Origin: Candidatus Gastranaerophilales bacterium
GTDB taxonomy: Bacteria; Cyanobacteriota; Vampirovibrionia; Gastranaerophilales; Gastranaerophilaceae
Direction: 5' to 3'
DNA: 64,000 nt
Assembly (NCBI GenBank): GCA_947625305.1
Contig: CANQNW010000005.1
Span: 1-64,000 of the forward strand
Part shown: positions 26,649 through 35,435 of the stretch, piece by piece
How the letters are laid out: every line of letters begins with the position of its first letter
Position numbering within the stretch: the first letter of the stretch is position 1
Position numbers and translations under genes: made by a program
Notes under the pieces: model-generated
Database searches by the model: none
What the model was told of the DNA's origin: nothing
What the model saw: the letters and a program-made list of their open reading frames with translations, nothing else

Positions 26649-27440
26649 ATGGAATTTAAACTAATCAATCCACAAACTTTTGTTCAGGTCATTGAATTTA
26701 ATTATGACGATTTAGAAAATTGGATAACAGAACAAGTAGAAAAATATAAGGATCTGACTTATACCGACGAGACAATTAAGAATGCGAAAGAAGACAGAGC
26801 TGCGCTTAATAAGTTCAAAGAAAGGATTGACGAAGCGCGCAAAGATGTAAAAAGAAGGTATCTTGAACCTTATAATGCTTTTGAAGAAAAAGTCAAAAAG
26901 CTTCTTGCTTTGATAGAAGAACCGGCTGGGGCTATTGATAAACAAGTAAAAGCTTATGAAGAAAATAAAAAAGCAGAAAAGAAGAAACAATTAGAAGATT
27001 ATTTTACCGCTATGCTTGGCGAACTTAATACTTTATTAACTTTTGAAAAAGTGTTTAATCCGAAATGGTTAAACGCTACAACTAACATAAAAAATGCTCA
27101 AATTGAAATAGAACAAATTGTAAATAAAGTAAAATTTGATCTTCAAACAATTAAAGATTTAAAAAGTGAATGGGAATTGACTTTAATTGATACTTATTTA
27201 AGCACGCTTGATATTGCAGCAGCACTAAGAGAAAAAACAAGGCTTGAAGAACAAAAGAAAAAAATTAGCCAAGTTGTGGAAACAAACAAAACTATTGAAG
27301 CTGAACCGTTGCAAGAAGAAAAAACCGAATCGGATAAAATTTACACTCGTAAATTTTGGGTTAAAGGTACGGCAGATCAATTAAGAAGCTTAGGACAGTA
27401 TATGAAAAATAATGGTATTGAATACGGAGGTATAGAATAA
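26649..27440 (+). CDS. DUF1351-like phage recombination accessory protein
   Basis: The protein has 263 residues, mostly helical and charged. The KRRYLEPYNAFEEKVKKLL segment and the following long coil are the DUF1351 pattern. DUF1351 genes lie between YqaJ and RecT in many phages, as here, but their role is not settled. The end has a small alpha/beta element (KFWVKGTADQLRSLGQYMK) as in proteins with a C-terminal ACT-like tail. Stop and next start overlap as TAATG. Confidence 0.7.
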   Translation: MEFKLINPQTFVQVIEFNYDDLENWITEQVEKYKDLTYTDETIKNAKEDRAALNKFKERIDEARKDVKRRYLEPYNAFEEKVKKLLALIEEPAGAIDKQVKAYEENKKAEKKKQLEDYFTAMLGELNTLLTFEKVFNPKWLNATTNIKNAQIEIEQIVNKVKFDLQTIKDLKSEWELTLIDTYLSTLDIAAALREKTRLEEQKKKISQVVETNKTIEAEPLQEEKTESDKIYTRKFWVKGTADQLRSLGQYMKNNGIEYGGIE

Positions 27441-28315
27441 TGGTACAAAATTCTTTAACAACACAAACAAACAAAAAGAGAACATTTGCTACATATCTAA
27501 CAAATGACGCAGTAAAAAACAAAATAAATCAGGTAATTGGCGGTAAGGAAGGTGTAAAATTTATTGCTAATCTTATTTCTTTGGTTAGTAATAATCCGGC
27601 AATTTCTGAATGCGAACACGGTACGATTTTATCAAGTGCTTTGTTGGGGGAAAGCTTAAAACTTTCGCCAAGTCCACAATTAGGACATTACTATATTGTA
27701 CCTTTTAAAGATAACGACAAAAACGGAAATGTCAAAAGAATTGTTGCTACTTTTCAATTAGGTTATAAGGGATATATACAACTTGCTATGCGTTCAGGAA
27801 ACTACAAGGATCTTGATGTCATAGAAATAAGAGAAGGTGAATATAAAGGCAAAGATAAATCAACCGGCAAAGCAGTAATAGAATTTATTGAAGATGATGA
27901 AGAAAGGGAATCGTTGCCGGTAGTTGGTTATTTTGCATATTTTGAATTACTTAACGGTTTTAAAAAATCTTTATACTGGAGTAAGACAAAAATGCAAAAT
28001 CACGCAGAAAAATATTCACAAGCATATAGAACAGATCTTAAAAAGAACTGGCATTATAGTTTTTGGTCTAAAGATTTTGACGGTATGGCTTTTAAAACTA
28101 TGCTCCGTCAGCTTATAAGCAAGTGGGGTATATTATCTGTTGAATTTCAAACGGCTATGGCAAATGATATGTCTATGATAAATGAAGAAGGACAGGCTAT
28201 ATATGTTGACAATGCAAACGAAATAGAAGCAGAAATTATAGAGCCTGTTAAAGAACCTGAAACAGTTGACGAAATCAAGACGGAAACACCCGATCCGCTT
28301 GATAATTTTGATTAA
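27440..28315 (+). CDS. recT: RecT-family single-strand annealing protein
   Basis: The protein has 291 residues. It shows the RecT core: SSALLGESLKLSPSPQLGHYY, a FQLGYKGYIQLAMRSGNY stretch, and DGMAFKTMLRQLISKWG. An acidic C-terminal tail (about 260-291) may dock single-strand binding protein. RecT rings anneal complementary single strands made by the neighbouring exonuclease. Length is normal. It is translationally coupled to both neighbours through TAATG junctions. Confidence 0.92.
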   Translation: MVQNSLTTQTNKKRTFATYLTNDAVKNKINQVIGGKEGVKFIANLISLVSNNPAISECEHGTILSSALLGESLKLSPSPQLGHYYIVPFKDNDKNGNVKRIVATFQLGYKGYIQLAMRSGNYKDLDVIEIREGEYKGKDKSTGKAVIEFIEDDEERESLPVVGYFAYFELLNGFKKSLYWSKTKMQNHAEKYSQAYRTDLKKNWHYSFWSKDFDGMAFKTMLRQLISKWGILSVEFQTAMANDMSMINEEGQAIYVDNANEIEAEIIEPVKEPETVDEIKTETPDPLDNFD

Positions 28316-28713
28316 TGGATAACGAGAATCAACAAATAGAACAAGTTGAAGATTTTGCGCAGCAGCTTTTAAGGGTATCGGGTGAAATGAAAAGCCTTAG
28401 CATTGATTACAAAAATGCGCGAAGTGAATATGCAAAATGCTTCAATAAAATCACAATTATGATTTACAAGGCTGGCTTACATAGAAGTAAGGCAGCCTTT
28501 GAAAATAAAATACCTATGCTTATTGCTCACCCTGATTTTACGCAGGAAGCAATAGAAGTTGCAAGCAGAATGAATGAGGCTCAACAAGAATATAAAGGGC
28601 TTGAAATGGTCTTAAAAGCATATCAAGCAGAAATATCAGGGCTTCAGTCTGTAATTAAATTTATGCAAATGGGCGAAATATCAGCTGCCACAGCTGCAAA
28701 ATACGGTTTGTAA
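28315..28713 (+). CDS. Helical phage protein, unknown
   Basis: The protein has 132 residues, almost all helix (coiled-coil heptads around 15-45 and 80-115). No known family. The ATG overlaps the RecT stop (TAATG), so it is probably made with RecT. A single-strand binding or accessory role is possible but not supported by a motif. Confidence 0.5.
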   Translation: MDNENQQIEQVEDFAQQLLRVSGEMKSLSIDYKNARSEYAKCFNKITIMIYKAGLHRSKAAFENKIPMLIAHPDFTQEAIEVASRMNEAQQEYKGLEMVLKAYQAEISGLQSVIKFMQMGEISAATAAKYGL

Positions 28714-28733
28714 AAAAAAGGGGGTGAAGCTAT

Positions 28734-29444
28734 ATGGAAGAAGGATATATTGTAATAAGCCGGAAACTGAAAGAAAGCTGGCTGCACCCTTCTTTAGAAA
28801 ACCGAAAATATACACGCTATGAAGCTTGGATATGGATTATTGAAAATGCGCGCTTCGCTTGTAGTGATCCTGTTTTATTAAACGGAAAATTAATCACAAT
28901 ACCACGCGGCTATTTATCCACAACGGTTGAATATCTTTCAAAAGTTTTTAATTGGGATAAAAGAAAAACAGAAAAATTTTTGCAGTTGTTAGAACTGGAT
29001 CAAAAAATAAGACGATTTAAAATAAACAAAAAAGATAAGCGAAGTTACACTTTAATCAAAGTCAATAATTACAATAAATATCAGCTTTCTGTTTGTGATA
29101 TTTGCACTTCAAAATACAAATTAAAATGTAATTCATATTGCGCAAGCAAAGAAGAAAACAAAAAGAAATCAAAAACAAAGATAACATCCAAAGATGAAAA
29201 TAATAAAAAAGTATATGGCTCAAAAAATAATGTGAAATTAACTGATAGCGAATATTCTAAATTGCTTGAGGAATACGGACAAACCGCTTTAGATAAGGTT
29301 ATTGAATATCTTTCTTGTTATAAAGTCGATAAAAATTATAAAAACAAAGATGATAATTTGACAATAAGGCGCTGGGTTCTTGACGCTTGCAAAATAACAA
29401 AAAAAATAAGTAATTCAACTGATGAAAATTACGGAGGTTTTTAA
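28734..29444 (+). CDS. Replication initiator / replisome organiser
   Basis: The protein has 236 residues. The N-terminal winged-helix part (YIVISRKLKESWLHPSLEN through WDKRKTEKFLQLLELDQKI) is typical of phage replisome organisers. A Lys-rich linker (about 130-165) leads to a DnaD-like helical end (LTDSEYSKLLEEYGQTALDK). Such proteins bind the phage origin and recruit the helicase loader encoded next. Ribosome site GGGGGTG precedes the ATG. Confidence 0.78.
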   Translation: MEEGYIVISRKLKESWLHPSLENRKYTRYEAWIWIIENARFACSDPVLLNGKLITIPRGYLSTTVEYLSKVFNWDKRKTEKFLQLLELDQKIRRFKINKKDKRSYTLIKVNNYNKYQLSVCDICTSKYKLKCNSYCASKEENKKKSKTKITSKDENNKKVYGSKNNVKLTDSEYSKLLEEYGQTALDKVIEYLSCYKVDKNYKNKDDNLTIRRWVLDACKITKKISNSTDENYGGF

Positions 29445-30202
29445 TGAAACAACTAAATCAAATAATGCCTGCGCTACCTGAAGAATTACAAAAAGAAAAG
29501 AAATGCCCTATTTGCGGCAAGGTTTATAGACAAAAATACTTAAAAATGTATAATAAAACCATTTATGTACCTGATTGTAATTGCGTTGAGAGAAAAGAGC
29601 AAGAACGACAAAACAGGATTCAAAGAATTAAATTTTTAAAAAAGAAATTAAAAAATGCTTCTTTCCCGTATGATACTTTAGGTAAAAGATTAAAAACAAG
29701 AACTTGTGAAAATATTGAAGCAGCAAAAGAATATATCAAAAACTTTAAACCAAGAACAAGACAAGGTTTATATTTTGTCGGGCCGGTCGGGAATGCAAAA
29801 ACTACTCTTGCCGTGTGCATAGGTAAAGAACTTATACGCAAAGGGTATTCTGTTAAATTTATTGTATTTTCGCAGGCAATAAGATTATTACAAAGCACAT
29901 ACGGGAACAAGAACCCGTTAGATTTTATGGAACAAATAAAAGAGCTTGCAAAGTTTGATCTTCTGATTTTTGACGATTTTGGGCGTGAAGCCTACAAAGA
30001 CAGAACACTTACAGATGTAGCTGACTTTGTAAATTATTTATATACAAATATGAATAATGTCGTCATTACTTCAAATCCTGAAATGGTGGAAAAAATCAAA
30101 CAAATACCTGATTTTAATGCTATGTTTGATAGATTTTTTCAAATGACTAAGAGGAAAAATTTTGTAAAAACAAGTTATAGGAGGTGTAATGAAAAAGAGT
30201 GA
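29444..30202 (+). CDS. DnaC-like helicase loader ATPase
   Basis: The protein has 252 residues. A zinc cluster CPIC (21-24) with CNC (45-47) precedes an AAA+ core: Walker A GPVGNAKT (113-120), Walker B LLIFDDFG (173-180), then the sensor-I strand VVITSN. It would load the host replicative helicase at the phage origin. The A of ATG is shared with the upstream stop. The order initiator-loader is usual in temperate phages that rely on host polymerase. Confidence 0.88.
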   Translation: MKQLNQIMPALPEELQKEKKCPICGKVYRQKYLKMYNKTIYVPDCNCVERKEQERQNRIQRIKFLKKKLKNASFPYDTLGKRLKTRTCENIEAAKEYIKNFKPRTRQGLYFVGPVGNAKTTLAVCIGKELIRKGYSVKFIVFSQAIRLLQSTYGNKNPLDFMEQIKELAKFDLLIFDDFGREAYKDRTLTDVADFVNYLYTNMNNVVITSNPEMVEKIKQIPDFNAMFDRFFQMTKRKNFVKTSYRRCNEKE

Positions 30203-30557
30203 ATATTTTGTGTTCAATCTTCTTAATTACTTAGAAGATAAATTAGAGCCTGAACTGTTCAATAAAGTACGAACATATATTAAAGATGATACCATTGAAA
30301 ATGCTGAAAAAATGACACAAGCAGACAGAGTATTGAACCACCTAAAAGAACACGGCAGTATAACGAATATGCAGTGTCATTTACTATACGGCATAAGGCA
30401 TTGTCCTTCTGTTATCAGAAATATAAAAAGAAAATTGCTGCTTCAAGGCAGCTCTTTTTATATTGATACAGAACAGAAAAACGGCTGCGACAGATACGGC
30501 AACAATACAAGGTGGCTTAAATACATATTGAAAGATAAAAACAATGAACAAAAATAG
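30189..30557 (+). CDS. Helix-turn-helix phage protein
   Basis: The protein has 122 residues. A winged-helix core lies at about 40-80 (TQADRVLNHLKEHGSITNM then CPSVIRNIKRKLL). Similar proteins are common near replication genes of temperate phages and are probably regulators. It overlaps the loader gene by 14 bases. Confidence 0.6.
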   Translation: MKKSEYFVFNLLNYLEDKLEPELFNKVRTYIKDDTIENAEKMTQADRVLNHLKEHGSITNMQCHLLYGIRHCPSVIRNIKRKLLLQGSSFYIDTEQKNGCDRYGNNTRWLKYILKDKNNEQK

Positions 30558-30882
30558 TATGAATAACGATATAAAAGAATTTGATATTTTTATTCTTTTA
30601 CTGTCGGGAAAACTAAAACAGATATTTAATATTTTTTCAATAAACGATTATAACCATTATGTATTTAATCTTCATCACTATATAAAAGCGCAAGAATGGA
30701 ATAGGAATAAAGCTTGGTATATTGAACGAGGCATAAAACAAAAACTTATATTATTGCCAATACATATACACGAGCAAGTACATTTTCAAGCCGTGCATAA
30801 TATGTCTGATGAAGAATTTGAAGCAAAATATAAGATCTCACGCTGGGATCTTATTTTTAATAGAAGACACAGCAAATATTAA
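30544..30882 (+). CDS. Phage hypothetical protein with HEQVH
   Basis: The protein has 112 residues with a His-rich centre (PIHIHEQVHFQAVHN). The HExxH-like word is probably not a protease because the surroundings do not match; a metal-dependent nuclease is equally possible. It overlaps the previous gene by 14 bases. Confidence 0.5.
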   Translation: MNKNSMNNDIKEFDIFILLLSGKLKQIFNIFSINDYNHYVFNLHHYIKAQEWNRNKAWYIERGIKQKLILLPIHIHEQVHFQAVHNMSDEEFEAKYKISRWDLIFNRRHSKY

Positions 30883-30893
30883 GGAGGTTGAAT

Positions 30894-31217
30894 ATGGGCT
30901 GCTATGTAGATCCAAAAGATGAAACAAAGGAAGAATTTTTAATGCGCGAAGGGCGCGAAGTTGAAAGTGATTATATTTCAGAAAATTACAGATTTATAAA
31001 AGAAAAAGGCGAACTTCCGGTAGTTCTTGTTGATAACGGGAATTTTACCGCTGCCGGTATTGCATATTGTGAAAGAGAATTTGAAAGGTTTGTCAGATAT
31101 GATAACAGACCTAAAAGATTTTTCATTGTGTCAATAGAAAAATTAAAAGAAGTTTCATACGTGGAAGGATACTTGAACGAAGCAAAGGAAGAAGAATGGC
31201 GAACGAGGTACAATTAA
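30894..31217 (+). CDS. Phage hypothetical protein
   Basis: From ATG 30894 (AAGGAGG seven bases upstream) the protein has 107 residues. It is acidic with Lys and Arg-rich patches. No family recognised. It overlaps the next gene by 22 bases. Confidence 0.5.
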   Translation: MGCYVDPKDETKEEFLMREGREVESDYISENYRFIKEKGELPVVLVDNGNFTAAGIAYCEREFERFVRYDNRPKRFFIVSIEKLKEVSYVEGYLNEAKEEEWRTRYN

Positions 31218-31471
31218 GAATTTGCGAAGATATTCCGCAAACAAAACCGGTAATAAAATTCAAAAGCAAATATCTTAAATGGAAATATGACGCCGATTAC
31301 AAAAAAGCTGAAACCGGCAAAAGCTGTAAAAATTGCAGAAATTGTATTGGTTTTAAATACCACGACAAAACATATTATAAATGCAATTTGCAAGGTATAT
31401 CACACGGCGCAGCAACTGATATTAGATTAAGTTATGTTTGCAATTATCATAGGGAGGTAGAAAATGTCTAA
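31196..31471 (+). CDS. Cys-rich phage protein, probable zinc binder
   Basis: The protein has 91 residues. CKNCRNC followed by YYKCN and VCNYH gives five Cys and a His in the spacing of a zinc ribbon. A DNA- or protein-binding role is likely; nothing more can be said. It overlaps both neighbours. Confidence 0.5.
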   Translation: MANEVQLRICEDIPQTKPVIKFKSKYLKWKYDADYKKAETGKSCKNCRNCIGFKYHDKTYYKCNLQGISHGAATDIRLSYVCNYHREVENV

Positions 31472-32018
31472 AAATTCTTTTATGACGCGCAAGAATGTTG
31501 ATGAATATGACTTTTACCCAACGCCTGATTTTGCAACAGAAGCTTTGCTGGCGCGTGAAACCTTTAGGGGGGGGGTAATATGGGAATGCGCTTGCGGCAA
31601 CGGAGCAATAAGTAAAATTCTAAAAGCTCACGGGCTGCAAGTTTTTTCTTCAGATCTAATTGATAGAGGATATGGCGAAATAAGAAATCTTGATTTTACA
31701 CAAGAGCTGCCGAATATATATAAAGCTACTCATATTATCACTAATCCACCATTTAAAATTGCTAAGCCTTTTGTCGAACAAGCTCTTAATATGGCAAGCG
31801 GTAAAGTTGCTATGTTATTGAGATTAGCTTTTTTGGAAAGTGCAGACAGATACAATTTATTTAAAACAACACCTTTAAAAACAGTTTATGTATTTTCTAA
31901 ACGCTTGACAATGTCAGCAAAAGGCGAAGGAAAAAATAAAGGTGGAATGATACCTTTTGCTTGGTTCGTATGGGAACACGAGTATAATGGAAAACCTTTT
32001 ATTGAATGGATTCTTTGA
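31464..32018 (+). CDS. DNA adenine methyltransferase (NPPF type), possibly phase-variable
   Basis: The protein has 184 residues. The SAM-binding motif I is WECACGNG (about 40-47) and the catalytic motif IV is NPPF (94-97), which point to an N6-adenine methyltransferase. Short length suggests no separate recognition domain. In phages such enzymes protect DNA from host restriction. A run of nine G at 31567-31575 (codons 35-38) lies before both motifs; gain or loss of one base would abolish the protein. Confidence 0.8.
   Translation: MSKNSFMTRKNVDEYDFYPTPDFATEALLARETFRGGVIWECACGNGAISKILKAHGLQVFSSDLIDRGYGEIRNLDFTQELPNIYKATHIITNPPFKIAKPFVEQALNMASGKVAMLLRLAFLESADRYNLFKTTPLKTVYVFSKRLTMSAKGEGKNKGGMIPFAWFVWEHEYNGKPFIEWIL
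31567..31575 (+). repeat. Poly-G(9) tract inside the methyltransferase gene
   Basis: Nine consecutive G in an AT-rich gene. The frame reads AGG-GGG-GGG-GTA. Such tracts slip during replication and are classic on/off switches. Confidence 0.85.
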
Positions 32019-32069
32019 GAAGGACATAAATGTCCTTAGCAAAATAATTAAACCAAAGGAGAAAAAATA

Positions 32070-32738
32070 ATGGAAAACGAAAATAGAAAATCGAAAAAAG
32101 AAATCGGACAAGAAAAAGATGTTTTATTTTGTTGTCAAATAGAAAAATCGGTATTCAAAAAACTAATCAAAGAACAAGCAAATTATTGCGCTATGTTCGC
32201 GAATGTTTTTGACGGCATACTTTTTGAATTAAAAGACGATATTTTGACAATGGTTTCAACGGACGGAAACAAATTACTTGAAACAAAAGTAAAAGCGTAT
32301 AGCGCATTTAAAAGCGGGTCAAAAGTTTATAACGGCAATTATTTAAGAAACATAAAATTCTTGAAAAATATTTGCATATTTTCCGAAAGTTACGTCGATA
32401 TGTTACAAATCAATTTCTATGAAGATTGTATGACAATAAAAGACCTTGCAAATTCAATCGAATATAACGTCCCGAAAGTTGACGGACAATTCCCGCCGAA
32501 TTGGAAAAATCTATTTCCGACGATAAAAGAAGACGGCGAATATACGACAATCGGGGTTAATATTCAATTCATAAAGGAATTAAGCAAGTTATCGTTTAAT
32601 CAAAGAACGGGAATCGTTGAATTGTCAATCAAAAATAATTCGCCGTTGTCGGCAATATTAGCAAAAGCGAAAAACCCCGACGGCGATATTTCAAACCGCG
32701 TTTTAATAATGCCTATACAAATAGAAAAAACAGTTTAA
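32070..32738 (+). CDS. Sliding-clamp-like protein (DNA polymerase III beta homologue)
   Basis: The protein has 222 residues. DDILTMVSTDGNKLLET resembles the conserved strand pair of bacterial beta clamps (usually L-x-A-T-D-G-H-R-L), and the end VLIMPIQI resembles the C-terminal VMPMRL. Bacterial clamps have about 370 residues and three domains, so this one seems to hold two. It may form a trimer or act with the host clamp. GGAG precedes the ATG. This call is by motif; structure prediction would settle it. Confidence 0.6.
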   Translation: MENENRKSKKEIGQEKDVLFCCQIEKSVFKKLIKEQANYCAMFANVFDGILFELKDDILTMVSTDGNKLLETKVKAYSAFKSGSKVYNGNYLRNIKFLKNICIFSESYVDMLQINFYEDCMTIKDLANSIEYNVPKVDGQFPPNWKNLFPTIKEDGEYTTIGVNIQFIKELSKLSFNQRTGIVELSIKNNSPLSAILAKAKNPDGDISNRVLIMPIQIEKTV

Positions 32739-32887
32739 AATGCGGTGAATTGTATAAAAATTTTTGCAAATTTTATACGCAGTGTGGGGAATTGCACTTC
32801 GTGTGCTATTTTTAGCTTTTGCAGAAATCAAAAATACGGATTTTGTAATGAAATTATACAATAATGGTTAGAAAGCGAGTGTGAGGA

Positions 32888-33199
32888 ATGAACATTGACA
32901 ACCTTATTATTATAAATATGTGGGATAGACCTTGTATGCACTTAATAGCAGAGATTTTACCTGACGGAAAAATTAAATATATAAACAAAATTTTAAGAAA
33001 AGAATATCCTATATTAAAAAAGGGTAATGGTTGGGCAAGCATTAAGGATTATGGCTTTATATTTGATGAAGGAACTAAAAAATTTATTCAAAAGAATAAA
33101 AGTATTGTCAAGTATGATGATGGCACACTTCGCAGATGGCAAGGCTTAAGTGAGTTTACTTATGAAGATATTGTTAATAGTTCAAAATGGGGTGATTAA
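32888..33199 (+). CDS. Phage hypothetical protein
   Basis: The protein has 103 residues, unrecognised. It has a central NGWASIKDYGFIFDEGTKKF region. GAGG precedes the ATG. It follows a 150-bp gap with an AT-rich hairpin (GTATAAAA/TTTTATAC, about 32,754-32,780), which may be a processing or regulatory site. Confidence 0.5.
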   Translation: MNIDNLIIINMWDRPCMHLIAEILPDGKIKYINKILRKEYPILKKGNGWASIKDYGFIFDEGTKKFIQKNKSIVKYDDGTLRRWQGLSEFTYEDIVNSSKWGD

Positions 33200-33201
33200 T
33201 T

Positions 33202-33642
33202 ATGACAAAACCAATAATAATTAACGGTGTTGATGTGAGCGGGTGTATTTATATAGATGAAAATACAATACCTCAAGATTGCGGAGTTAATAACAGTTTT
33301 TGTTATGAATTTAATCAATGTTACTACAAGCAACTTCAAAGAAAAGAAAAAGAATTTAAGGAATTAAAAAATAAACTTGAAAAAGCTGAAAACAATTGTA
33401 TTAAAGTATTTAATCTTTTCTCTGAATTAGGTGAAAAATATAAAAAATTAAAAAGGGAATGCGAGAAGTATAAAAAATGTATTGAAACCATAAAATCAAG
33501 AGTTAAAGGTTATAAAGAAAGTTGCGACAAATTCTGCGACTGTAATAGAAAATGTTGCGCTTCTTGTTTTATTGGCGGTGCTATTGAACTGGGTGAAGAT
33601 ATTGAAATGGATATAAACGAGGTGGAAAATGAAAAAGTATAA
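33202..33642 (+). CDS. Coiled-coil phage protein with Cys cluster
   Basis: The protein has 146 residues. Residues 45-100 form a coiled coil (KEKEFKELKNKLEKAENN onward). The end has FCDCNRKCCASCF, six Cys in a short stretch likely to bind zinc. Role unknown. It overlaps the next gene by 14 bases. Confidence 0.55.
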   Translation: MTKPIIINGVDVSGCIYIDENTIPQDCGVNNSFCYEFNQCYYKQLQRKEKEFKELKNKLEKAENNCIKVFNLFSELGEKYKKLKRECEKYKKCIETIKSRVKGYKESCDKFCDCNRKCCASCFIGGAIELGEDIEMDINEVENEKV

Positions 33643-34195
33643 CATCATCTATGCTGACCCTCCTTGGGAATATAAAGAAAGCGGTGCAGGTCATAGAGGC
33701 ACAGCTGGACTTCCATATTCCACAATGTCAACGGAAGAAATTTGCAAACTACCCATAAAAGACTTACAAGCAGAAAAGTCAATATTGTTTATTTGGGCGA
33801 CCTTCAGAAAATTAGAAGAATGCTTAAAAGTAATTGATGCTTGGGGATTTGAATATTATGGTTTGGGGTTTGACTGGTGTAAATTATCAAAAAATGGTAA
33901 ACCTGCTTGGGGAATGGGATATTATACCAGGCAAAATAATGAAGTTTGTTTGATTGGTGTACCGCACAAAAAAGAGAACCGTTTAAAACCAGTGAATAGA
34001 AATGTATTGTGCAGTATATTGGCTGAACGTGAAGAGCATTCTAAAAAACCTGATATAATAAAAGATTTAATAGTAAGAGCTGTAGGTGATTTGCCCCGTA
34101 TTGAATTATTTGCAAGGCAAAAAACAGAAGGTTGGAATGTATGGGGTAATGAAGTAAAAAATGATGTAGAAATTGAGGTGGAAAATGAACGATAG
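33629..34195 (+). CDS. MT-A70-family adenine methyltransferase
   Basis: The protein has 188 residues. The start YNIIYADPPWEY holds the DPPW motif (residues 10-13) of the MT-A70 family, followed by STMSTEEICKLP, ILFIWAT and the Asn-rich NEVCLIGV strand. These enzymes transfer methyl groups to N6 of adenine in DNA or RNA. In a temperate phage an anti-restriction role is likely. It is the second adenine methyltransferase of this phage. Confidence 0.85.
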   Translation: MKKYNIIYADPPWEYKESGAGHRGTAGLPYSTMSTEEICKLPIKDLQAEKSILFIWATFRKLEECLKVIDAWGFEYYGLGFDWCKLSKNGKPAWGMGYYTRQNNEVCLIGVPHKKENRLKPVNRNVLCSILAEREEHSKKPDIIKDLIVRAVGDLPRIELFARQKTEGWNVWGNEVKNDVEIEVENER

Positions 34196-34295
34196 ATTTA
34201 AGTTTTACACTGCACCCGAACTATTGGAGGGGAACACGAGCGAAATCCCCGATTTTAAAATTTATAACCATTCCAATGTACGCAAAAATCTATAA
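34185..34295 (+). CDS. Small phage protein (36 residues)
   Basis: ATG at 34185 follows GAGGTGGAAA and overlaps the methyltransferase stop by 11 bases. The product starts MNDRFKFYTAPELLEG. Strong ribosome site is the only support. Confidence 0.4.
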   Translation: MNDRFKFYTAPELLEGNTSEIPDFKIYNHSNVRKNL

Positions 34296-34342
34296 ACAAA
34301 AAAATAAATATTATAATTAAAACAGTTGTTAGAAAGGGGGAT

Positions 34343-34513
34343 ATGATGAAATTTATAATAAATAGAGCACACAGGGATTGGAATAAAAAAGAGACTCCAC
34401 CTTGTAAGAATGCACAAAGAAATAAAAACGGTCAATGGATTATTGAAATAAATACTATATCTGAATTAATAGATATAAGGCAGAAATACCATTTTAGGAG
34501 AAATTATGAATAA
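34343..34513 (+). CDS. Small basic phage protein (56 residues)
   Basis: Two ATGs in tandem at 34343 and 34346 follow AAAGGGGGAT. The product is basic with W, R and H, and ends eight bases into the next gene. Similar short proteins are widespread in phages, with no known role. Confidence 0.45.
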   Translation: MMKFIINRAHRDWNKKETPPCKNAQRNKNGQWIIEINTISELIDIRQKYHFRRNYE

Positions 34514-35054
34514 AACAGAATTTTTTATTATGGAGCTTGATTTAATTCAAGATCCGGAAATTAAAAAAATAGCAGAAGAATTAATCGGGCAATTACCCGA
34601 TTATTTTTTTGAAGTTGCAGCAAGCAGCACTGGAAAATATCACCCACAATATGCGCTGGGTAAAGGTGGTCTTGTCAGACATACAAAAGCTGCTGTTAGA
34701 ATCGCGAATGACCTTTTAAAACTTGAAATGTTTAATTGGCTGTCAGAGAAAAAAGACTTGATTATAACTGCATTATTGTTGCACGACGGCTGGAAACACG
34801 GCGCCGAATATCAACAATATGCACGCGCAGATCACCCGTTAATAGCGTCTGAAAAAATTATAGAACTATGCACTAATCAAGAAATAGGATACCAATTATC
34901 AAATCTTATTATATCGCATATGGGCCAATGGAATACAGACTGGAAAAACGGCCAAGAAATTCTGCCAAAGCCCGAAAGTAAAATACAAGCTTTTGTTCAT
35001 TTATGCGATTATCTTGCAAGCCGTAAATTTCTTGAATTTAACTTTGAGGCATAA
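34506..35054 (+). CDS. HD-domain phosphohydrolase
   Basis: The protein has 182 residues. His59, the pair His93-Asp94 in LLLHDGWKHG, and the later ADHPLIAS and ISHMGQW fit the HD metal-binding fold. HD enzymes cleave nucleotides or cyclic nucleotides. In a phage it could alter nucleotide pools or remove signalling nucleotides, but the substrate is unknown. AGGAG precedes the ATG. Confidence 0.75.
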   Translation: MNKTEFFIMELDLIQDPEIKKIAEELIGQLPDYFFEVAASSTGKYHPQYALGKGGLVRHTKAAVRIANDLLKLEMFNWLSEKKDLIITALLLHDGWKHGAEYQQYARADHPLIASEKIIELCTNQEIGYQLSNLIISHMGQWNTDWKNGQEILPKPESKIQAFVHLCDYLASRKFLEFNFEA

Positions 35055-35059
35055 AATAT

Positions 35060-35341
35060 ATGCGTAGAAAAAGAAAAAGGATTAATTCAAAAAAGGAAGC
35101 GCAGCGCAAACATTTTGAAAAGCGTTCTTTAGAGAGGGTAGGCGTAGTATTAAATCGTAAAGAATTAATTTACAAAATTCAAGGGAGAGAGCTTGAATTT
35201 ATTAAGCGCCAAAGCCACAGAGTAAGCGTTTTCAGGTTTGAATTTTTAGGGGATTTTTACCGCATTGTCTATGACAAAGAGCGGAAGCAGATTGTAACTA
35301 TTTTTATGATACAGAGGAACAATGGCAAAAGAAAAAATTGA
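35060..35341 (+). CDS. Basic phage protein, DUF4258-like
   Basis: The protein has 93 residues with a very basic start (RRKRKRINSKKEAQRKHFEKRSLERVG split over two helices) and a small beta-rich end (RFEFLGDFYRIVYDKERKQIVTIF region). The HF-x-KRS-x-ERVG pattern recalls small RNase-toxin-like folds. Function unproven. Confidence 0.5.
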   Translation: MRRKRKRINSKKEAQRKHFEKRSLERVGVVLNRKELIYKIQGRELEFIKRQSHRVSVFRFEFLGDFYRIVYDKERKQIVTIFMIQRNNGKRKN

Positions 35342-35435
35342 ATTAGTTTTGCTGCCTCCAAAAGAAAGAAAGGAGGTAACAGAAGAAGATATTGCAAATT
35401 TCTATGCAACTTTAATAATGATATTATCTGAATAA
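35322..35435 (+). CDS. Small phage protein (37 residues), last early gene
   Basis: ATG at 35322 follows AGAGGAAC and overlaps the previous gene by 20 bases. The product starts MAKEKIELVLLPPKERKEV, like small conserved phage peptides. It is the last phage gene I can support. Confidence 0.4.
   Translation: MAKEKIELVLLPPKERKEVTEEDIANFYATLIMILSE

Noticed and set aside
30750-30800. HEQVH as a metalloprotease site
   Set aside because: The surrounding residues do not match any zincin and the protein is very small.
32780-32820. Terminator near GCAC-TTCG-TGTGC followed by T-rich bases
   Set aside because: The stem is only four pairs, too weak to call.
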